Positions 22,987-35,139 of a DNA stretch of 64,000 bases are shown in pieces. Under the pieces are notes generated by a model that was not told the origin of the DNA, did no database searches, and saw only the letters and a program-made list of their open reading frames with translations. A program made the position numbers and the translations under genes. Source of the stretch: Rhizoctonia solani (taxonomy: Eukaryota; Basidiomycota; Agaricomycetes; Cantharellales; Ceratobasidiaceae); assembly GCF_016906535.1 (NCBI RefSeq), contig NC_057376.1:1178001-1242000 (forward strand). Direction: 5' to 3'. The stretch's first letter is position 1. Each line of letters begins with the position of its first letter.

Positions 22987-23461
22987 GATAGCTATATTTT
23001 TGTATTCATCCCTCTCTGAATTGCCAGAAAGACTGTATCATGTACTCCTACGAGGAAAAAGTTGGACATGTACGATAACACCTCTTGAAGCCCTTATTTA
23101 TTCAATGCTTCTGAAGAATATTCAGGGTTGTGGCGATAGAGGCATGGCGTGTGTGGCCCGACCAGGGAAAAAATGGAATGAATAGAACATCTTGCTTGTA
23201 CGGCGTGGTTCACTGGGATCCAGGTAACAAGGACATACCAAATCCCGTGCACACTGTCCCCAATCATTCTCCCGACACCCAAAATGATCGACAACCCAAA
23301 TTAACACCTATCAAGATCTAATCTATTCGAAGTTCAAAGACAGAAGTTATCGTTGCGTCAGGTCACGTGCCAAAATTCTCGGCCGAGTCACGTCTCTTCA
23401 AAAAATCTGAATCCGACGCCCACCTACCAAACCTTCCCAGACCAACTGGGGGTTCTTGTAC
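22987..23461. other. Intergenic region upstream of CPA1 leader
   Basis: 3' flank of FET3 and the CPA1 promoter. A CACGTG hexamer lies near 23364 and a related GAGTCACGT near 23386, but no gene is seen. The hexamers could bind bHLH or bZIP factors; this is speculation from motif shape alone. Confidence 0.4.
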
Positions 23462-23586
23462 ATGCCCTATCTCCTGAATACAAGGAACGAGTATGTAACT
23501 CCGCCATGAAGCTCTCGAGCCTCTCGTACTGACCTGAAATTTTCAGCTATCTCTCTGATCTCATCTTCTCTTTGCTTGGCTGTTAA
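23462..23586 (+). CDS. Upstream ORF: arginine attenuator-like peptide, split by an intron
   Basis: After removal of the intron 23491-23546 (56 nt, donor GTATGT, branch-like TACTGAC, acceptor TTTCAG) the CPA1 leader encodes 22 residues: MPYLLNTRN then DYLSDLIF then SLLGC and TAA at 23584. The DYLSD core is identical to that of the Neurospora and yeast-type arginine attenuator peptide, in which the first Asp is needed for arginine-dependent stalling of the terminating ribosome. The peptide length (22 against 24-25) and place just before the CPA1 start (15 nt) also fit. Differences: Leu for His and Phe for the key Trp after the core. Without splicing the frame reads NEYVTPP and stops, so the peptide exists only in spliced mRNA. 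Confidence 0.85.
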
Positions 23587-23601
23587 ACCCGTTTCCACAC
23601 G

Positions 23602-24943
23602 ATGTCTTTCCTCGCTCGTACTCGCGGAGTGATCACTCCACTCTACAATTTGAACCGCTCCTATGCAACTCATGCAAACGGCTATTTACCTGCCGTATTG
23701 CACCTCAAGACGGGACAGTCGTTCAAGGGACAATCATTTGGTGCACCTCGTAGCATCTTTGGCGAGACCGTTTTTTCTACATCGATCACTTCCTGTCAGT
23801 GATTCAATAATAGTTTGTCCCAAATTACTGATAGCTTAACAGATACTGAGTCCATGACCGACCCCTCCTACCGTGGCCAGATTCTCGTCTTTACCACCCC
23901 CCTTATTGGCAACTATGGTGTGCCTCACAATCAAACACCCATAGATTCTTACGACGTTGGTGTTATTCTCGAGTCAAAGGGCATCCAGTGTGCTGGCGTC
24001 ATTGTCGCGGACGTTGCGGACCGCTTCTCTCACCATCAGGCCGTCGAATCCCTGGCCGATGGTGCAAGCGACACAATGTACCCGGCCTTACCGGGTTGAC
24101 ACTCGAGCAGTTACCCGTCTGTTGCGCGACCAGGGCACGACTCTTGGCCGCATTGCTATCGGATCTGATGCCGGTTTGCCGGCGCCCCAAGCAGCAGATT
24201 ACTGGGATCCATCTAAAGAGAACCTCGTCGACCAAGTCTCGACTCGGGAACCCTATGTCCTGAATCCTTCCGGCGACATTAAGATCGCTGTTTTAGATTT
24301 GGTGCCAAGGCCAATATCGTTCGATCACTTGTTCGTCGGGGCGCATCAGTTACAGTGTTCCCTTGGAACTACGATTTCAACAAAGTTCGCAACGAGTATG
24401 ATGGTCTGTTCTTGTCCAACGGTCCAGGAGACCCAATGCATTGCATGGAAGCCGCAATGAAATTACGCACCACCATTCAGGAGTGGGATCGCCCTATCTT
24501 TGGTATTTGTATGGGTCACCAAGTAATCGGCATTGCGGCCGGTCTGGAAGCTTACCGTATGACGTTCGGCAATCGTGGGCACAACCAACCCGTACTTGCG
24601 CTTGCCAATTCGGGTTCCATCAAGGCCGGACGCGTCTATGTAACCAGGTATGCATTCATTTCTTTTGTGGAAGCTCTTCAGCTTAGTCTTTTCCCGACAC
24701 TACAGCCAAAACCACCAATACGCATTAACGCTTCAAGACCCCTTCCCTCAAGGATGGGAACCCTTCTTCATCAACTGTAACGATTCCTCGGTCGAAGGTA
24801 TCAAGTCCACATCAGAGTCGGGTAAACAAGTGTGGGGAGTGCAGTTCCACCCGGAGAGCGCTGGCGGTCCTCTGGACACGATCGAGATGTTCACTGATTT
24901 TGTTAACACCTGTCGTGCCGGAAAGGAGTCTCGCACTACATAA
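23602..24943 (+). CDS. CPA1: Carbamoyl-phosphate synthase, arginine-specific small subunit
   Basis: Glutamine amidotransferase subunit that supplies ammonia for carbamoyl phosphate in arginine synthesis. The N-terminus [20 protein letters not shown] looks like a mitochondrial presequence. Family segments follow: [70 protein letters not shown]. The amidotransferase triad lies in [17 protein letters not shown] (Cys) and [14 protein letters not shown] (His, Glu). Two introns, near 23796-23842 and 24648-24703. Three single-base losses break the frame: between 24060 and 24061 (GAT TGG expected), in the G run at 24093-24095 (GGG GTT GAC expected) and at 24300 (GAT TTT GGT expected). Restoring family agreement needs only one base in each short run, so these are probably sequencing errors. 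Confidence 0.93.
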
Positions 24944-25343
24944 TGCTTCCTTTTTTTTTTCTTTCGTGCAAACCTGATATGTCTAATATAAATGCTACTG
25001 ATATACTGGTATGAACTGTGCGAATTCGTGTTTGCGCTGGCATGTAACCGCCGAGATATGCAAGCTGACTATATGCGCCCAAGGCGATTCAGAATTAGGT
25101 ATGTACCTCGATCATGTTCCTCAGTCTCTCAAAGGGGCATGTGCCAGTGTCTCAACTGTTACTTTAGCTTACTTGTATGTTGATCTGTGATTACATCGTG
25201 CAATATTTTTGCTATATGTTGGCTATAGTTAAATATCTGGACGCATTAGACCCAGGTTATTGATATTTTGCCACAGTCATTGACGGCACTACAAAGAACA
25301 GCCTGGTTCAAGATTGGTAATATATAATTACATTTGCTTCCGT
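24944..25343. other. Intergenic region between convergent CPA1 and CCT6
   Basis: Two 3' flanks in 400 bp, with a run of ten T at about 24951-24960. No gene seen. Confidence 0.5.
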
Positions 25344-27496
25344 CTACTGTTGCCCATCAGGCTTCAGACTGGAACGGCCGGCCCTCAGAATTTCATCCGT
25401 TGAAAGAAGGTTAACAGCAATTACAGAGCTAAAATATTCGTGAGATACGCTAGGTTAGTTGATGGGAGCTACTCACCATGAGTGCAGCATCTGTCGTTTG
25501 ACACGATAGTTGTCCCAAACTCCCTCAACCGTTGGGTCGAACGGTTCCCCAGTCTTCAGGTCAAGTCCTACAGTATTTCCGGATGATTGCTCATCCTGTC
25601 ATATATTTAGCATAGCTCACGGAGATAGCATACAACACACCTGAACAGCAACAATCGCGTCCTGAACGTCAAACCCGCCATTGGCCGCCAGGTTTTAGGA
25701 ATGATCAACAAAGCATCCGCAAACGCTTGTACGCCCAGTTTGGCGCGGCCCTTGGCAGCCTTTTTAATAGGGCCCGATAGATGTGCCGCACATGCTACCT
25801 CAAATGCACCTGCGCCCGGCACGAGAGACTCGTCCTCAAGTGCGTTTTTGACGGCCCGTAGGCCATCTCGAAGTGCGTCTTGAGTCTGGGCAATGGTATG
25901 CGCGTTGGGGCCTAGGTGGTATGAGCCGGCGGTACGACGGACATGGAAACAAGCGTTTTACCTTTGATGAGTAGGGTGACACCCTTGGGTTCCTTGACCT
26001 CTTCGACAAACGTATATTTCTCCTCGCGAGAGTATGTTCGTAAACCAGTCCTGCATAACCCAGGACTTCGGGTGTGAGGTCATCAACCGAGTTTTGTGCG
26101 ACACCACCGGCAATCAATTGTAACCTGACGAGAATGTTAGATGTCGTCACGGTAATTGAAAGTAGCAAATTACCGTTCCATGTTTCTTCGCTTGGCGCGA
26201 CGTAACGCAAGAATGCCGTTCTTAACGAGAACGTCCAACGAGAGCGGGTCAATACCCTTTTGATTGATCACCACGAACCCTTTGGGTTTCTCATTGGCCC
26301 CGACGGCCTGGTCGCACACCAAGTTCTTGAGTTCGACGATCTTCTTGAGCTTGGCATCGACGAATCGTCGTTCAGACTCAACCAACTTCTCTCGTTGCTC
26401 TGCAGACGAGTAGAAGAACCCAGAGTTAACCTCACTACCCAATCAAGTTAATACCGACTCGATTTAGAACGCCATACACGCACGTCTTTTCATATTCCAA
26501 GCTGACGTTCAGAGTCAAAATAAAGGCATTTTCAACCCGCTTTGGCATGTCTGGATGTCTTCCGCCATGGTCCATGACCAGCCCTCGAACGAGCTGGGTA
26601 TCTGAATCCGTCTTGTGTTGCATCTTCATAATTTCGACCATGTGGAGATCGATAGGCTCTCGAATCGCAGCCACACCTGTCGCGCCTTCGGGAGGAGGTG
26701 GTGGGCGAATACATAGCACAGCATCAACGACATCAGCAGCCAACTGTGCGGCAAGTTTGGGGTGGAGTTTAGTAGCAAGAGATGTATGTGCCACTGAAAT
26801 CAATTGTGCGCGGTCGAGTTTGCTTGGCACCTTGTATGTTTCGAGGAACTATCGAAAGATTGGTGATTGTCAATTTTCACTGACACCAAAAACTCACTGC
26901 CAAGGCCTCTTTCTTCGCCAAGTCGAATCCTTCCGCGATCACTGTTGGATGGACACCTTCAGAAATATAGCGATCTGCTTGTTTTAGGAGTTCTCCGACC
27001 AGGAGGACAACCGAGGTTGTGCCATCTCCAACCTGATCGTCCTGGGCCACGGCAGTACGTGCAATCATTGCTGCTGTTGGGTTCTAATATGATGTTATTA
27101 TGGCATCCAATAGCGTTGTGTTCGAATTACCTGAATCTGCATCTCAGAAAGCAGCACCTTTCCATCCTAATTATGCGTGACAGTAAGCTCTTTGATCCCT
27201 TTCTTGCTCATAGCTCTTACCTTGGTCATCTTGATGTTGCCCGCTCCGTCAACCAGCATCTTGATTGTTCCTCTTGGTCCTTCAACTTAGATTAGAAAAG
27301 CTCAATTACATCGTGTTTTAATACGTACCCAAATTGCCCTTCACGACATTTGCTAACCCCATCGCGCCGTTAGTATTTACCTATGCATAACTAGTCGTTA
27401 GCAAGTTAGTTTTGAAAAGAAATGGTATCGTACCTGGAGTGCGGCGGCACGCCTCACACTCTCCGCCTTCGGATTGATCAATTCTATACTCGACAT
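25344..27496 (-). CDS. CCT6: T-complex protein 1 zeta subunit (CCT6)
   Basis: Subunit of the cytosolic chaperonin TRiC/CCT, which folds actin, tubulin and WD-repeat proteins with ATP. The start [20 protein letters not shown] and [20 protein letters not shown], then [20 protein letters not shown], are zeta-type. ATP-site motif [20 protein letters not shown] is present, as are [33 protein letters not shown] and the C-terminal [13 protein letters not shown]. At least nine introns. Two one-base losses are seen: near 25691 (ACC CTG expected before GCC AAT GGC GGG) and near 26027 ([14 protein letters not shown] expected). Nothing else suggests decay. Tandem with OMA1 upstream. Confidence 0.93.
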
Positions 27497-27684
27497 TTTC
27501 GCGATTAGATTGGTTTGGGTAAAATGAGACTTGGGATGCGCGAGGCAGACGCGTCTCGGCGTTCAAGGGCAAACCCTGGAGAACGAATTTCTGACTACGT
27601 AAGCTAGGCGCTTGTGGTGATTAATTACAGTTACATTCACATCCACTATTACACAGTTCGAAATAACGTGATGCATTTATCCAC

Positions 27685-29801
27685 TCATGCAGTAGCAGTC
27701 TCGCTCTCATGTTCTTTAGACATCATTGATAATTCATCTCTTTGTTCGTCTTTTCGAGTTTCAACTTGGGTTTCCTTCGGTCGCGACCTTAACGATGACT
27801 GGGCAAATAACTCCATTGCTTTGGGCATCAGCTTTTCTAAATCCTGAAGTGCGTGCTTTAGTAGAGCCTTCTTAGCCCATATAGTCGAATACTTACCTTG
27901 CGTCGCTGCAAAGATGAAGGATGTGTACGCAAAAACGGGAAAGTATCCGAGACCGAGACTGCTTGTCCAGCCGCGGCTGCATCTTCTCTGAGCAGGTGGA
28001 GCGTTATCGACCATAAGGTCTATCTATGCTTCTAGAACTTGAATAGGAGACTTACTCGACAGCCGCCATGACTTCCCAAAGGTCCAGTGCATAACGTGGA
28101 TCATATCCAGCCCTTGCCATGAACTTGGAGAAGAGTTAAAATTAGGTATGATCCGAATATGACCAACAGACCTCCAGTCCTACTGCATCTGCCTCAGACT
28201 CAAGTTTGCGAGAATATGCCCGATCAGCAACATAATTGTTCATTAGATTCAAAATCGTTCCGATGCCATCGGTTAAGCTAGGAACCGTCACTTACCACGC
28301 CTCACGGCTAGACAAGTAATACTCACAACGGAAAAGATACAGTTAGCGCAAAGGAGATGCCCCTGAGAGTATCAAAGAAGATAGCTGCGATATTGAGGAA
28401 CTATTCAGTGATTAGATAGCGAACTTCCGCCGCGTGCCCTTCATACTCACTCCCGCCTACGATATCAAACGCTTAGATGGGGAATGATGCAATCCATTTG
28501 GTACTCACATTCTCGACCGCATGCCTCTGTGTTACGTGTGCAATCTCATGGGACAATACACCCGATAGTAGGGTATCATCTTCCAAAAGATCGACCAGAC
28601 CGGTGTACACGAAAATCTCTCGAGTTGGAAGGGCAAACGCATTAATCTTGGGCTGCCAGTGGACTATAATTAGAACCGGGGCAGAGGCGTGGGATATTTC
28701 GCTCACTAGGTCTACCACATAGAGTTTCCAAGATTGATCATCGATAACTTTCGTGGGGTTTGAGGTCTCGGGTCGGAAGGGCATGAACGTACTCTCGGCG
28801 GTTGCGCTAGGAGGATACAACAGTTGTGCCTGCATCTTGCCAAATGAAGCTGGAGTTACATGTACTCGTCGCCCAGTCGACCAGGGACCACCTGGAGTTT
28901 GCCTAAGAGACGATCCGATTAGCTTTATTGATAACTTCTAGAAAACTAACTTACAGCTGTGCCAACTGGGGCTCTTCACTTCTTGGGGGCCAGCCAGGAC
29001 TTGACACGACATGATCCGCGTCAAACACACCATCCTCGATTACTGTAAACAACCTTTCCGCCACACGGCGTACCTGTTCCACGCGAGGGTCACCTTCTCG
29101 AAGGAGATGAGGGCCATCATCGAGCAAACATTCAGTGAATCGAGCCCGAGCCCATTCCATCTCTTCCCTTTTCGACATCATTAGAAGTCGCCATCTTTCC
29201 GTCCGTGGGGACTGATCTAATGCAAGGGCGATAATTATGCATACAGCGAATATCTAGGTATTTTTAGTACATATGTTCGGCACTGGCAATCAGTTGTTTG
29301 GCCGCCTTAGAATGTAATACGGAATTACCGGAATTTGAAGCAGAGCGAGACTCCAGCGCGGATACTTCTTCCATATTCTGGTCATCTGTAGCTTTTTGAG
29401 AGAGTTCACGGGTGCAATACCTGAACTTACCGATACCGCCAAATAAATGGTAAGAGAACCAGTGTGAACCGTGTGAGCTCTAGCAAGTATCCTTTGAGTG
29501 CAGGAAATGCAACAAAAAACACATCCCGACGGGGCTGGCTAGCGTGAAAAGCGCGAACGATAACGCTGTTATATTTCAATAGTAGTTGCTGCTGCGCATT
29601 ACGAGGGTGCAACGGTCTAGCGTATCGTGAGGGGGTGATTAATGAAGGGTATAGGTCACTTCTCCCTGAGTATGTAAGTCTGGAGCTACTGGCTAAAGTA
29701 GAACCCAGACGCGTAGCACTGGGACTGAGGGTCAACCGAAATGAGGGAGCAGGTAGCCGGCTTGGAGGACGGCCAAAGGTGCCCACTGCTCGGCGTAGCA
29801 T
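27685..29801 (-). CDS. OMA1: Mitochondrial metalloprotease OMA1 (M48)
   Basis: Inner-membrane stress-activated zinc protease that processes dynamin-like and other inner-membrane proteins. The ATG at 29801 is used (MLRRAVGTFGRPPSRLPAPS), giving a basic presequence, then a hydrophobic TRFTLVLLPFIWR. The M48 site LLSGVLSHEIAHVTQRHAVE has HExxH, and the third zinc ligand lies in SRKLESEADAVGLEFMARAG. Typical flanks INAFALPTREIFVYTGLVD and RTHPS are present. The C-terminus is Ser/Glu-rich (ETQVETRKDEQRDELSMMSK). About ten introns; one exon of 6 nt is described separately. The frame is intact. Confidence 0.92.
28451..28456 (-). other. Probable 6-nt microexon in OMA1
   Basis: GCGGGA (Ala-Gly) is flanked by ...TATCGTAG and GTGAGTATG, with 52-nt and 50-nt introns on either side, both of normal size. 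Including it gives VENAGFLNIAA, close to the usual VENLGFLN of the family; skipping it (one 108-nt intron) also keeps the frame as VENFLNIAA. Confidence 0.6.
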
Positions 29802-31627
29802 CACTGTCCCAAGTTAACCAACAACACGAGAAAAACAAAGTCTATTAAATTTACTCAGTCAATATCGACATGTGTCTGCAATGGGGTGGCGGCCAAGAAG
29901 GATATCCAAGGGTTGTATAGCTCGCGCGGCTGATGACATCAATTTCCAAAATACGGGCCACGTGATCTTAGCGCACCCAAGCTGACGCATACAACCGGAA
30001 TCGGTCAATTATCGTTTATACAAGCGATAAGCTTAATTCGATTGATAGCACGGACCACACTTGGTACATTTTCCGTGTATGTACTAGCTCCACCGTGGGT
30101 TCATTCTCTCAGCACTATCGGTAAGGACGCCTACTGGAGGCGATCACGACTCGAGAATCTCGACCCTTCCCCACTTCCCATAGGTAACCTCGGTAGCCAT
30201 GTGGCAAGTGATCTTCCCCGGGACTTGAACAAGAAGGTACCTCATACTATAACCGGGCTAGAGGCACAGAACTCGCATAGAGGGAACACAGCTCTTGGCG
30301 GACATCTGTCGGGATTGGGTCGGGATAACTCGTCGCGTGGCATCCATGTCATCGAGGTACACTTTCGATTCAGTCGAGGAGCTAAATGTCCAATCGGCCA
30401 TATAGGTCTTACCATGCGTGTTGCGCTAGAATCAAGGTCATTCCAGTCGAACGGTCGCCCTGAATGGGATCTGCCATCCCGAACCTCCGATCTCAGGCAA
30501 GTTATCAGGATGGCTACAGGCGGGCTCTATTGAGGTATCAATTGCTAGGCAACCATATCCACCCAAGACCTAGCAAGTGAAGCCCCTCATATTATTGTGG
30601 AAGACAAGGACTAAGTCACTAACTTCAAGGACGGCACTAGAAGGCCTATGGAGCAGCCAGAGGAACTTTGTGCGGTGCGGGAACGTGCGGCGTGGATACA
30701 GCACAGTATTTTCTGATGAAAGCGGGGGTTTTAGGAATTAAGCCCGCGGCACCGATAGCTTAACGGGGATATACAAAGATAAATGCGCCGTACATACTAG
30801 AAAGTTCGCTAAGGGAAGTCTGCTGGAAGAGACGTTCTCGGGACAAGCCCATCACAGTCAATTTGGTGTGGGTTTCAATTGTTGTATTTCCTAAATGAAC
30901 ATCAGTGCCGGGACTGTGCCCAGAGAGGAGCAGGGAGTCCGAGTGGGGCAGGGGTCGGCTCACCGACGAGGTGCCGCGTACCACAAGGACTAGCCCCCGT
31001 TTCGTACTAGAAAGTGAAACCCCGCGTTTAAAACTCTCGCGGCAAAGTTGACGCACGCACTTCTACCGCGACATGCAACCAAGCCAGGTATCGGCGGTTT
31101 TTCAACCGCGTAAATTTCCGGTAGGAAAGGTATACGATCGGGTGATTTCCGCGGCTAGACACCCCAGTAGTATTATTCCATGGATCCACGAATTCCATTG
31201 AACAGCATATTCCTAAGTGACAGTTGGACTTAAATTGCGAAGACAGACAAACACCGGGATTTTAAGCTTGCGAACGGGTGATCATGAGCTCGTGTCAGCA
31301 GCCCAGATATGGGAATTTTGGTAAGCAGGATGGATTACCGAAGACATGAAGAAGCTTCTTGTCAGGCCCACGTGAGATGGCCATGAATTGGGAACTTAAA
31401 GGGCTCACGATTCAAATGCTCCCCGGGTCCCCGCACACCTCACGATCATATATCAACCCCGGTGCCCCACTACCTCAGGAGACTAGGCAACCCACCACGG
31501 CCGGGTCAACAACGAGTTTATATCACTGGGCTACACTTGAGTCTTAGGAGCTGAAATTGCGCTACATCGAGTGGCCTCGGAATTTGATCAGTTTGAACTC
31601 ACGTGGACCTCAGAGTTATTGAACCCG
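29802..31627. other. Intergenic region of 1.8 kb
   Basis: Contains the OMA1 promoter and the leader of the Zn2Cys6 gene. The longest open frame (30042-30533, plus strand) shows no family feature, no hydrophobic or repeat pattern and no intron signals, so it is not called. A GTG-led extension of the Zn2Cys6 frame reaches 31571. Confidence 0.45.
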
Positions 31628-34600
31628 ATGTCTCTCTCTCCATCGTCTACAACCACCTCTGAACCGTCGCACGCCAAACGCAAGCGTGCGATGAGCTATA
31701 CATCGAACAATGGCAGCGACTCCCACCAGTATGGGGGCTTACCTATGCACCAGGGCCACCCCTCGACGAACGGACACTATCCTCCACAGCCGCAACAGGT
31801 CCCTGGAACGGCCACGCCCCAGGCACACATGCCGACAAGCATCCCGAAGCGGGGGGCAAGGGCATGTACGGCGTGCAGAAAGGGCAAGAATCGATGCGAA
31901 GGCGAGGTTAGTCCAGGACTTGGATCAAGGTGCGATTGCTGACCGCATAATAGTCACCTTGTCGGCGATGCCAAATGAGCGGCACCCCGTGTGTATTCGA
32001 AAAGCCCGAGAAGAAAAATCAAGTCAATGGGAATGCCAATGGAGCCGCAGAGTAAGTGCTATCAGGTCGCTCCAGTGGCAGTGTTACTAATGCGGATTTA
32101 GACGGGTCTCTCGACTCGAGGGTCAGTACTTGATGATGCAGTCGCAGATGATCGGGATGCAGTCGTCACTCGATCGTATTCTGTCGGCTATACAGAGCCA
32201 AAATGCTGCACAGGTGTATCCCCACAGTGCCATCCCACCTACTCCGCAGTCTGCCTCAACACACCCGTCTATGTCCGAATCACCACGTGAAGGTGTTGCA
32301 TTTACCCCCCAACCAGTGGTTCCGTCCTCAAGTCGTGATGGTTACTATGATGATGACCGATCGCCTCCTCGCAAAAAGTGGCCTGCACTGCCAGGATTCG
32401 CGCCACCAGTAAGTGACATTCATGGTGACATACACCACATGCTTATTTTTCTACAGCCGCACAAATTTGCAACTTATGGCATAGTGCCCTCAACGGCACC
32501 TTCCTCAGAGGACGAGTCGGAAGATACCTTACCAAGATCCGCACTCAATGCGCCAATCGAAGCATTGCAAGGGCTTGCTAATGCTGCCGTTGAAGCTGCT
32601 ACGGGCCCAGGTTTATCTCCACGGTAAATTGGCATTAGCTCGGCTTAAATGAAACACTGATGGAGAGGCTCGGCAGCCGTGACGCCTACAATCGGGTAAA
32701 GAAGCGCAAACGTGTGGAACCCATCCCCCGAAATGCATTTCCCAACGTTCTCGAGAAGGTTTGCACTCTTGTATCTTTCTGAACAAGCCGATCCTCACTT
32801 GTTCATCAGGGCCTTGTTCGAGAAGATGAAGCCAGGGAGTTGTATAATATGTGGGGGTGATAATCGGCGATTACCTTCGGCATACTAACCGAGCTCCAAT
32901 CCAGATTCTTCTCGGGATGCCACCTTTTCATTCCGTTGTTTGACCCAGCCTATGATACTTTTGAAAGTCTTCGAGATAGGACCCCGTTTTGTTTTGATGC
33001 AATTCTTGCTGTGGCTGCGAAAATCCGCGTGGGCAATGGTCAGCCGGGAGCAACATTTCACAGATGCCTCGAGGAAGCACAGGGTATTGCTCGGTCAACA
33101 CTGTTTGGACCAGTCGTGCGGAAGGAGGCCGTACAAGGTAAGTTTATCGGAATTGGTTATCGTAATCGATGAACTTAAATGTGTATAGCTATGTTGTTGT
33201 TATCCGCATGGAGCACGAACGGTTGGTTACCAAGTGGTCATGCAATGCGCATGGCGCTAGATTTGGGTCTTCACAGAGCATTGGAGAAACTGGCTGATGG
33301 TCCGTCAGAAGGGAAGCGCAGCGAAGCCGAAGAGCGCGACTTGGGTGGGTACACTCCCACCACTGACACTTCCCATGGCTGATAATAATGTCACCTAGTT
33401 GTCTCTGCTCGCATTTGGCTATGCTTGTACTGGTTCGATCATCAGTAAGCACTTTTAGAAGCCGGAATTTACACTATGTACTCACAATGATGATTGGTAG
33501 AATGAGTCTCGGGACTGGTCACCCAATTATCCTTCGTGATGAAAGTTCTATCCGGCACTGCCGCTTACTACTCTCGCATCCAATGGCATCGCCTACGGAT
33601 GTACGACTTGTTTCTCAGATTGAATTGATTATCCAGAAGAGTAAGCCACCTAGGCATATACTAGCTCCTATATGCTGATTTCAACTTGCAGCGCAAATAT
33701 ACGAAACCCTCTCTCCCCTCAACGGCCAAGTCAATCACAGTACATTGGCTTTTATTAGGCGTGCGAATATTGCCCTTGACAAATGGTGGGCTGATTGTGA
33801 CGAACTGCATCGTAAGCATAAACTTCATACAGAACGCTTAACCGATATTAAACCTAGCAACTAGGTCCGACAATGGATGAAGATTCCCTGCTGCGTAAAA
33901 TACTATCTGGCGAGTTGTATTACGCGAAACTATGGCTCGTTTGTGTGGCCCTGCGCGGGGTATCGTGGGACAAGATGCCCTTTGAACAACGCGAGCTCGC
34001 GTTCCAAGCGAAGGAAGCCGCTAGTAATTGCCTGGCAACATTTCTCAATTCGCCTGCTTACCGTGCCGCATTACGCTACGCTGTACACGATAGCCTGGTC
34101 ACTGCGGCGTTCTCTGGACTCTTCCTCCTCAAAGTGGCGAATTTGTTCCCAGGAGAAGTGGACTTGGCTGGAATTGTCGTGCAGGTCGACCAACTTGCAA
34201 ACTTACTGAGCGAGGTTGCTGCCGAGAGATATGCCCTCACTTTGAGAGTCATGCTCACCAACCTTAGGCGCAAGATCGGCTTGACTACCCCAGCACTCCA
34301 GCCCGGTGACGGAATCGACGTCTCAGCGGTTACTTCCGCTACCCCAGGTGTAACTGGGTTCGATCCTACTGCACCCACGTCTGCGACAGGGTTGACCGGA
34401 ATGGGGATACTGGACGATATGGCCTTCTCTTGGCCGGCGGACAGCATGTTTAGCCCATCTAATATCCCCCTGTGGCTGCAAGAGGCGGTAAGTGCACGTT
34501 CTTTACACGCTTGTTCCTGTCTAGGCAAAGGTTCCCCGCACCCCCGTCCCCACGTACGGACCGAAGATACACCCAGCCCCCCACATTCCTCTGCACTTGG

Positions 34601-34748
34601 ACTATTTGCTGATTACCGGACTTGCGCGTGTGCGTTACAGAGTCTCACCGATTTGGGTTTACCCATCAATGGATCCGATGGCGTATTCTTGCCCTTCGGC
34701 CCGGGGTGGACCGGGCTTGGAGAGATGGGGATGCCCGAGGCTTGGTAG
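31628..34748 (+). CDS. Zn(II)2Cys6 transcription factor with fungal_trans domain
   Basis: Nuclear DNA-binding regulator; the target genes are unknown. The first ATG (31628) gives MSLSPSSTTTSEPSHAKRKR. The zinc cluster is CTACRKGKNRC then, after an intron, SPCRRCQMSGTPC, matching Cx2Cx6Cx5Cx2Cx6C. A short coiled-coil-like stretch (RVSRLEGQYLMMQSQMIGMQ) follows, then a Pro/Ser-rich linker. The central regulatory domain has FFSGCHLFIPLFDPAYDTFE, FCFDAILAVAAKIRVGN, LLLSAWSTNGWLPSGHAMRM, ALDLGLHRALEKL and RIWLCLYWFDHQMSLGTG. The Gly/Thr-rich C-terminus ends FGPGWTGLGEMGMPEAW. About nine introns, including a 44-nt one at 32625. The last intron is uncertain: the frame also stays open across 34489-34638. 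The frame is otherwise intact. No cluster of metabolic genes flanks it. Confidence 0.88.
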
Positions 34749-35139
34749 TCCCGGCACACTCTGCGATCACTCCATGAATCGGTTGGAGCCGGGGTGGGTA
34801 CATTGCTTGGGTAGCAGTCAGTTGACTTGTGGCTCGTGCATCTTTTTGTGTTCTTTCATTTCGGCGAGGCACCAACTTTCCACCCCCTTATTTGATCATG
34901 ATTGATTCTCTGTACATGTTAGTCAATATTTTTTTCCCCTGCTTTTCCTGCCTCTGGCCCTTTGTATTTTGTATTCTACTTGATTAGGTAGTGCTCCTGT
35001 CTTGCTCATCCTGTTTTTTGTCTCTTTTTGGATACAAGCCTGAAGTTGGCTTGAAAAAAATGTTTATAGTTGACGTATATATGGAGAATAATTACCAGGA
35101 AGATTGCTTGTAATGACACAATAAGAAGCAAATTCTATC
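34749..35139. other. Intergenic region between convergent genes
   Basis: 3' flanks of the Zn2Cys6 and eIF5-mimic genes, T-rich, with several TTTTTT runs between 34920 and 35040. No gene seen. Confidence 0.5.

Noticed and set aside
30042..30533. 163-codon open frame in an intergenic gap
   Set aside because: No family resemblance, no splice signals, random composition; other frames in the gap are of similar quality.
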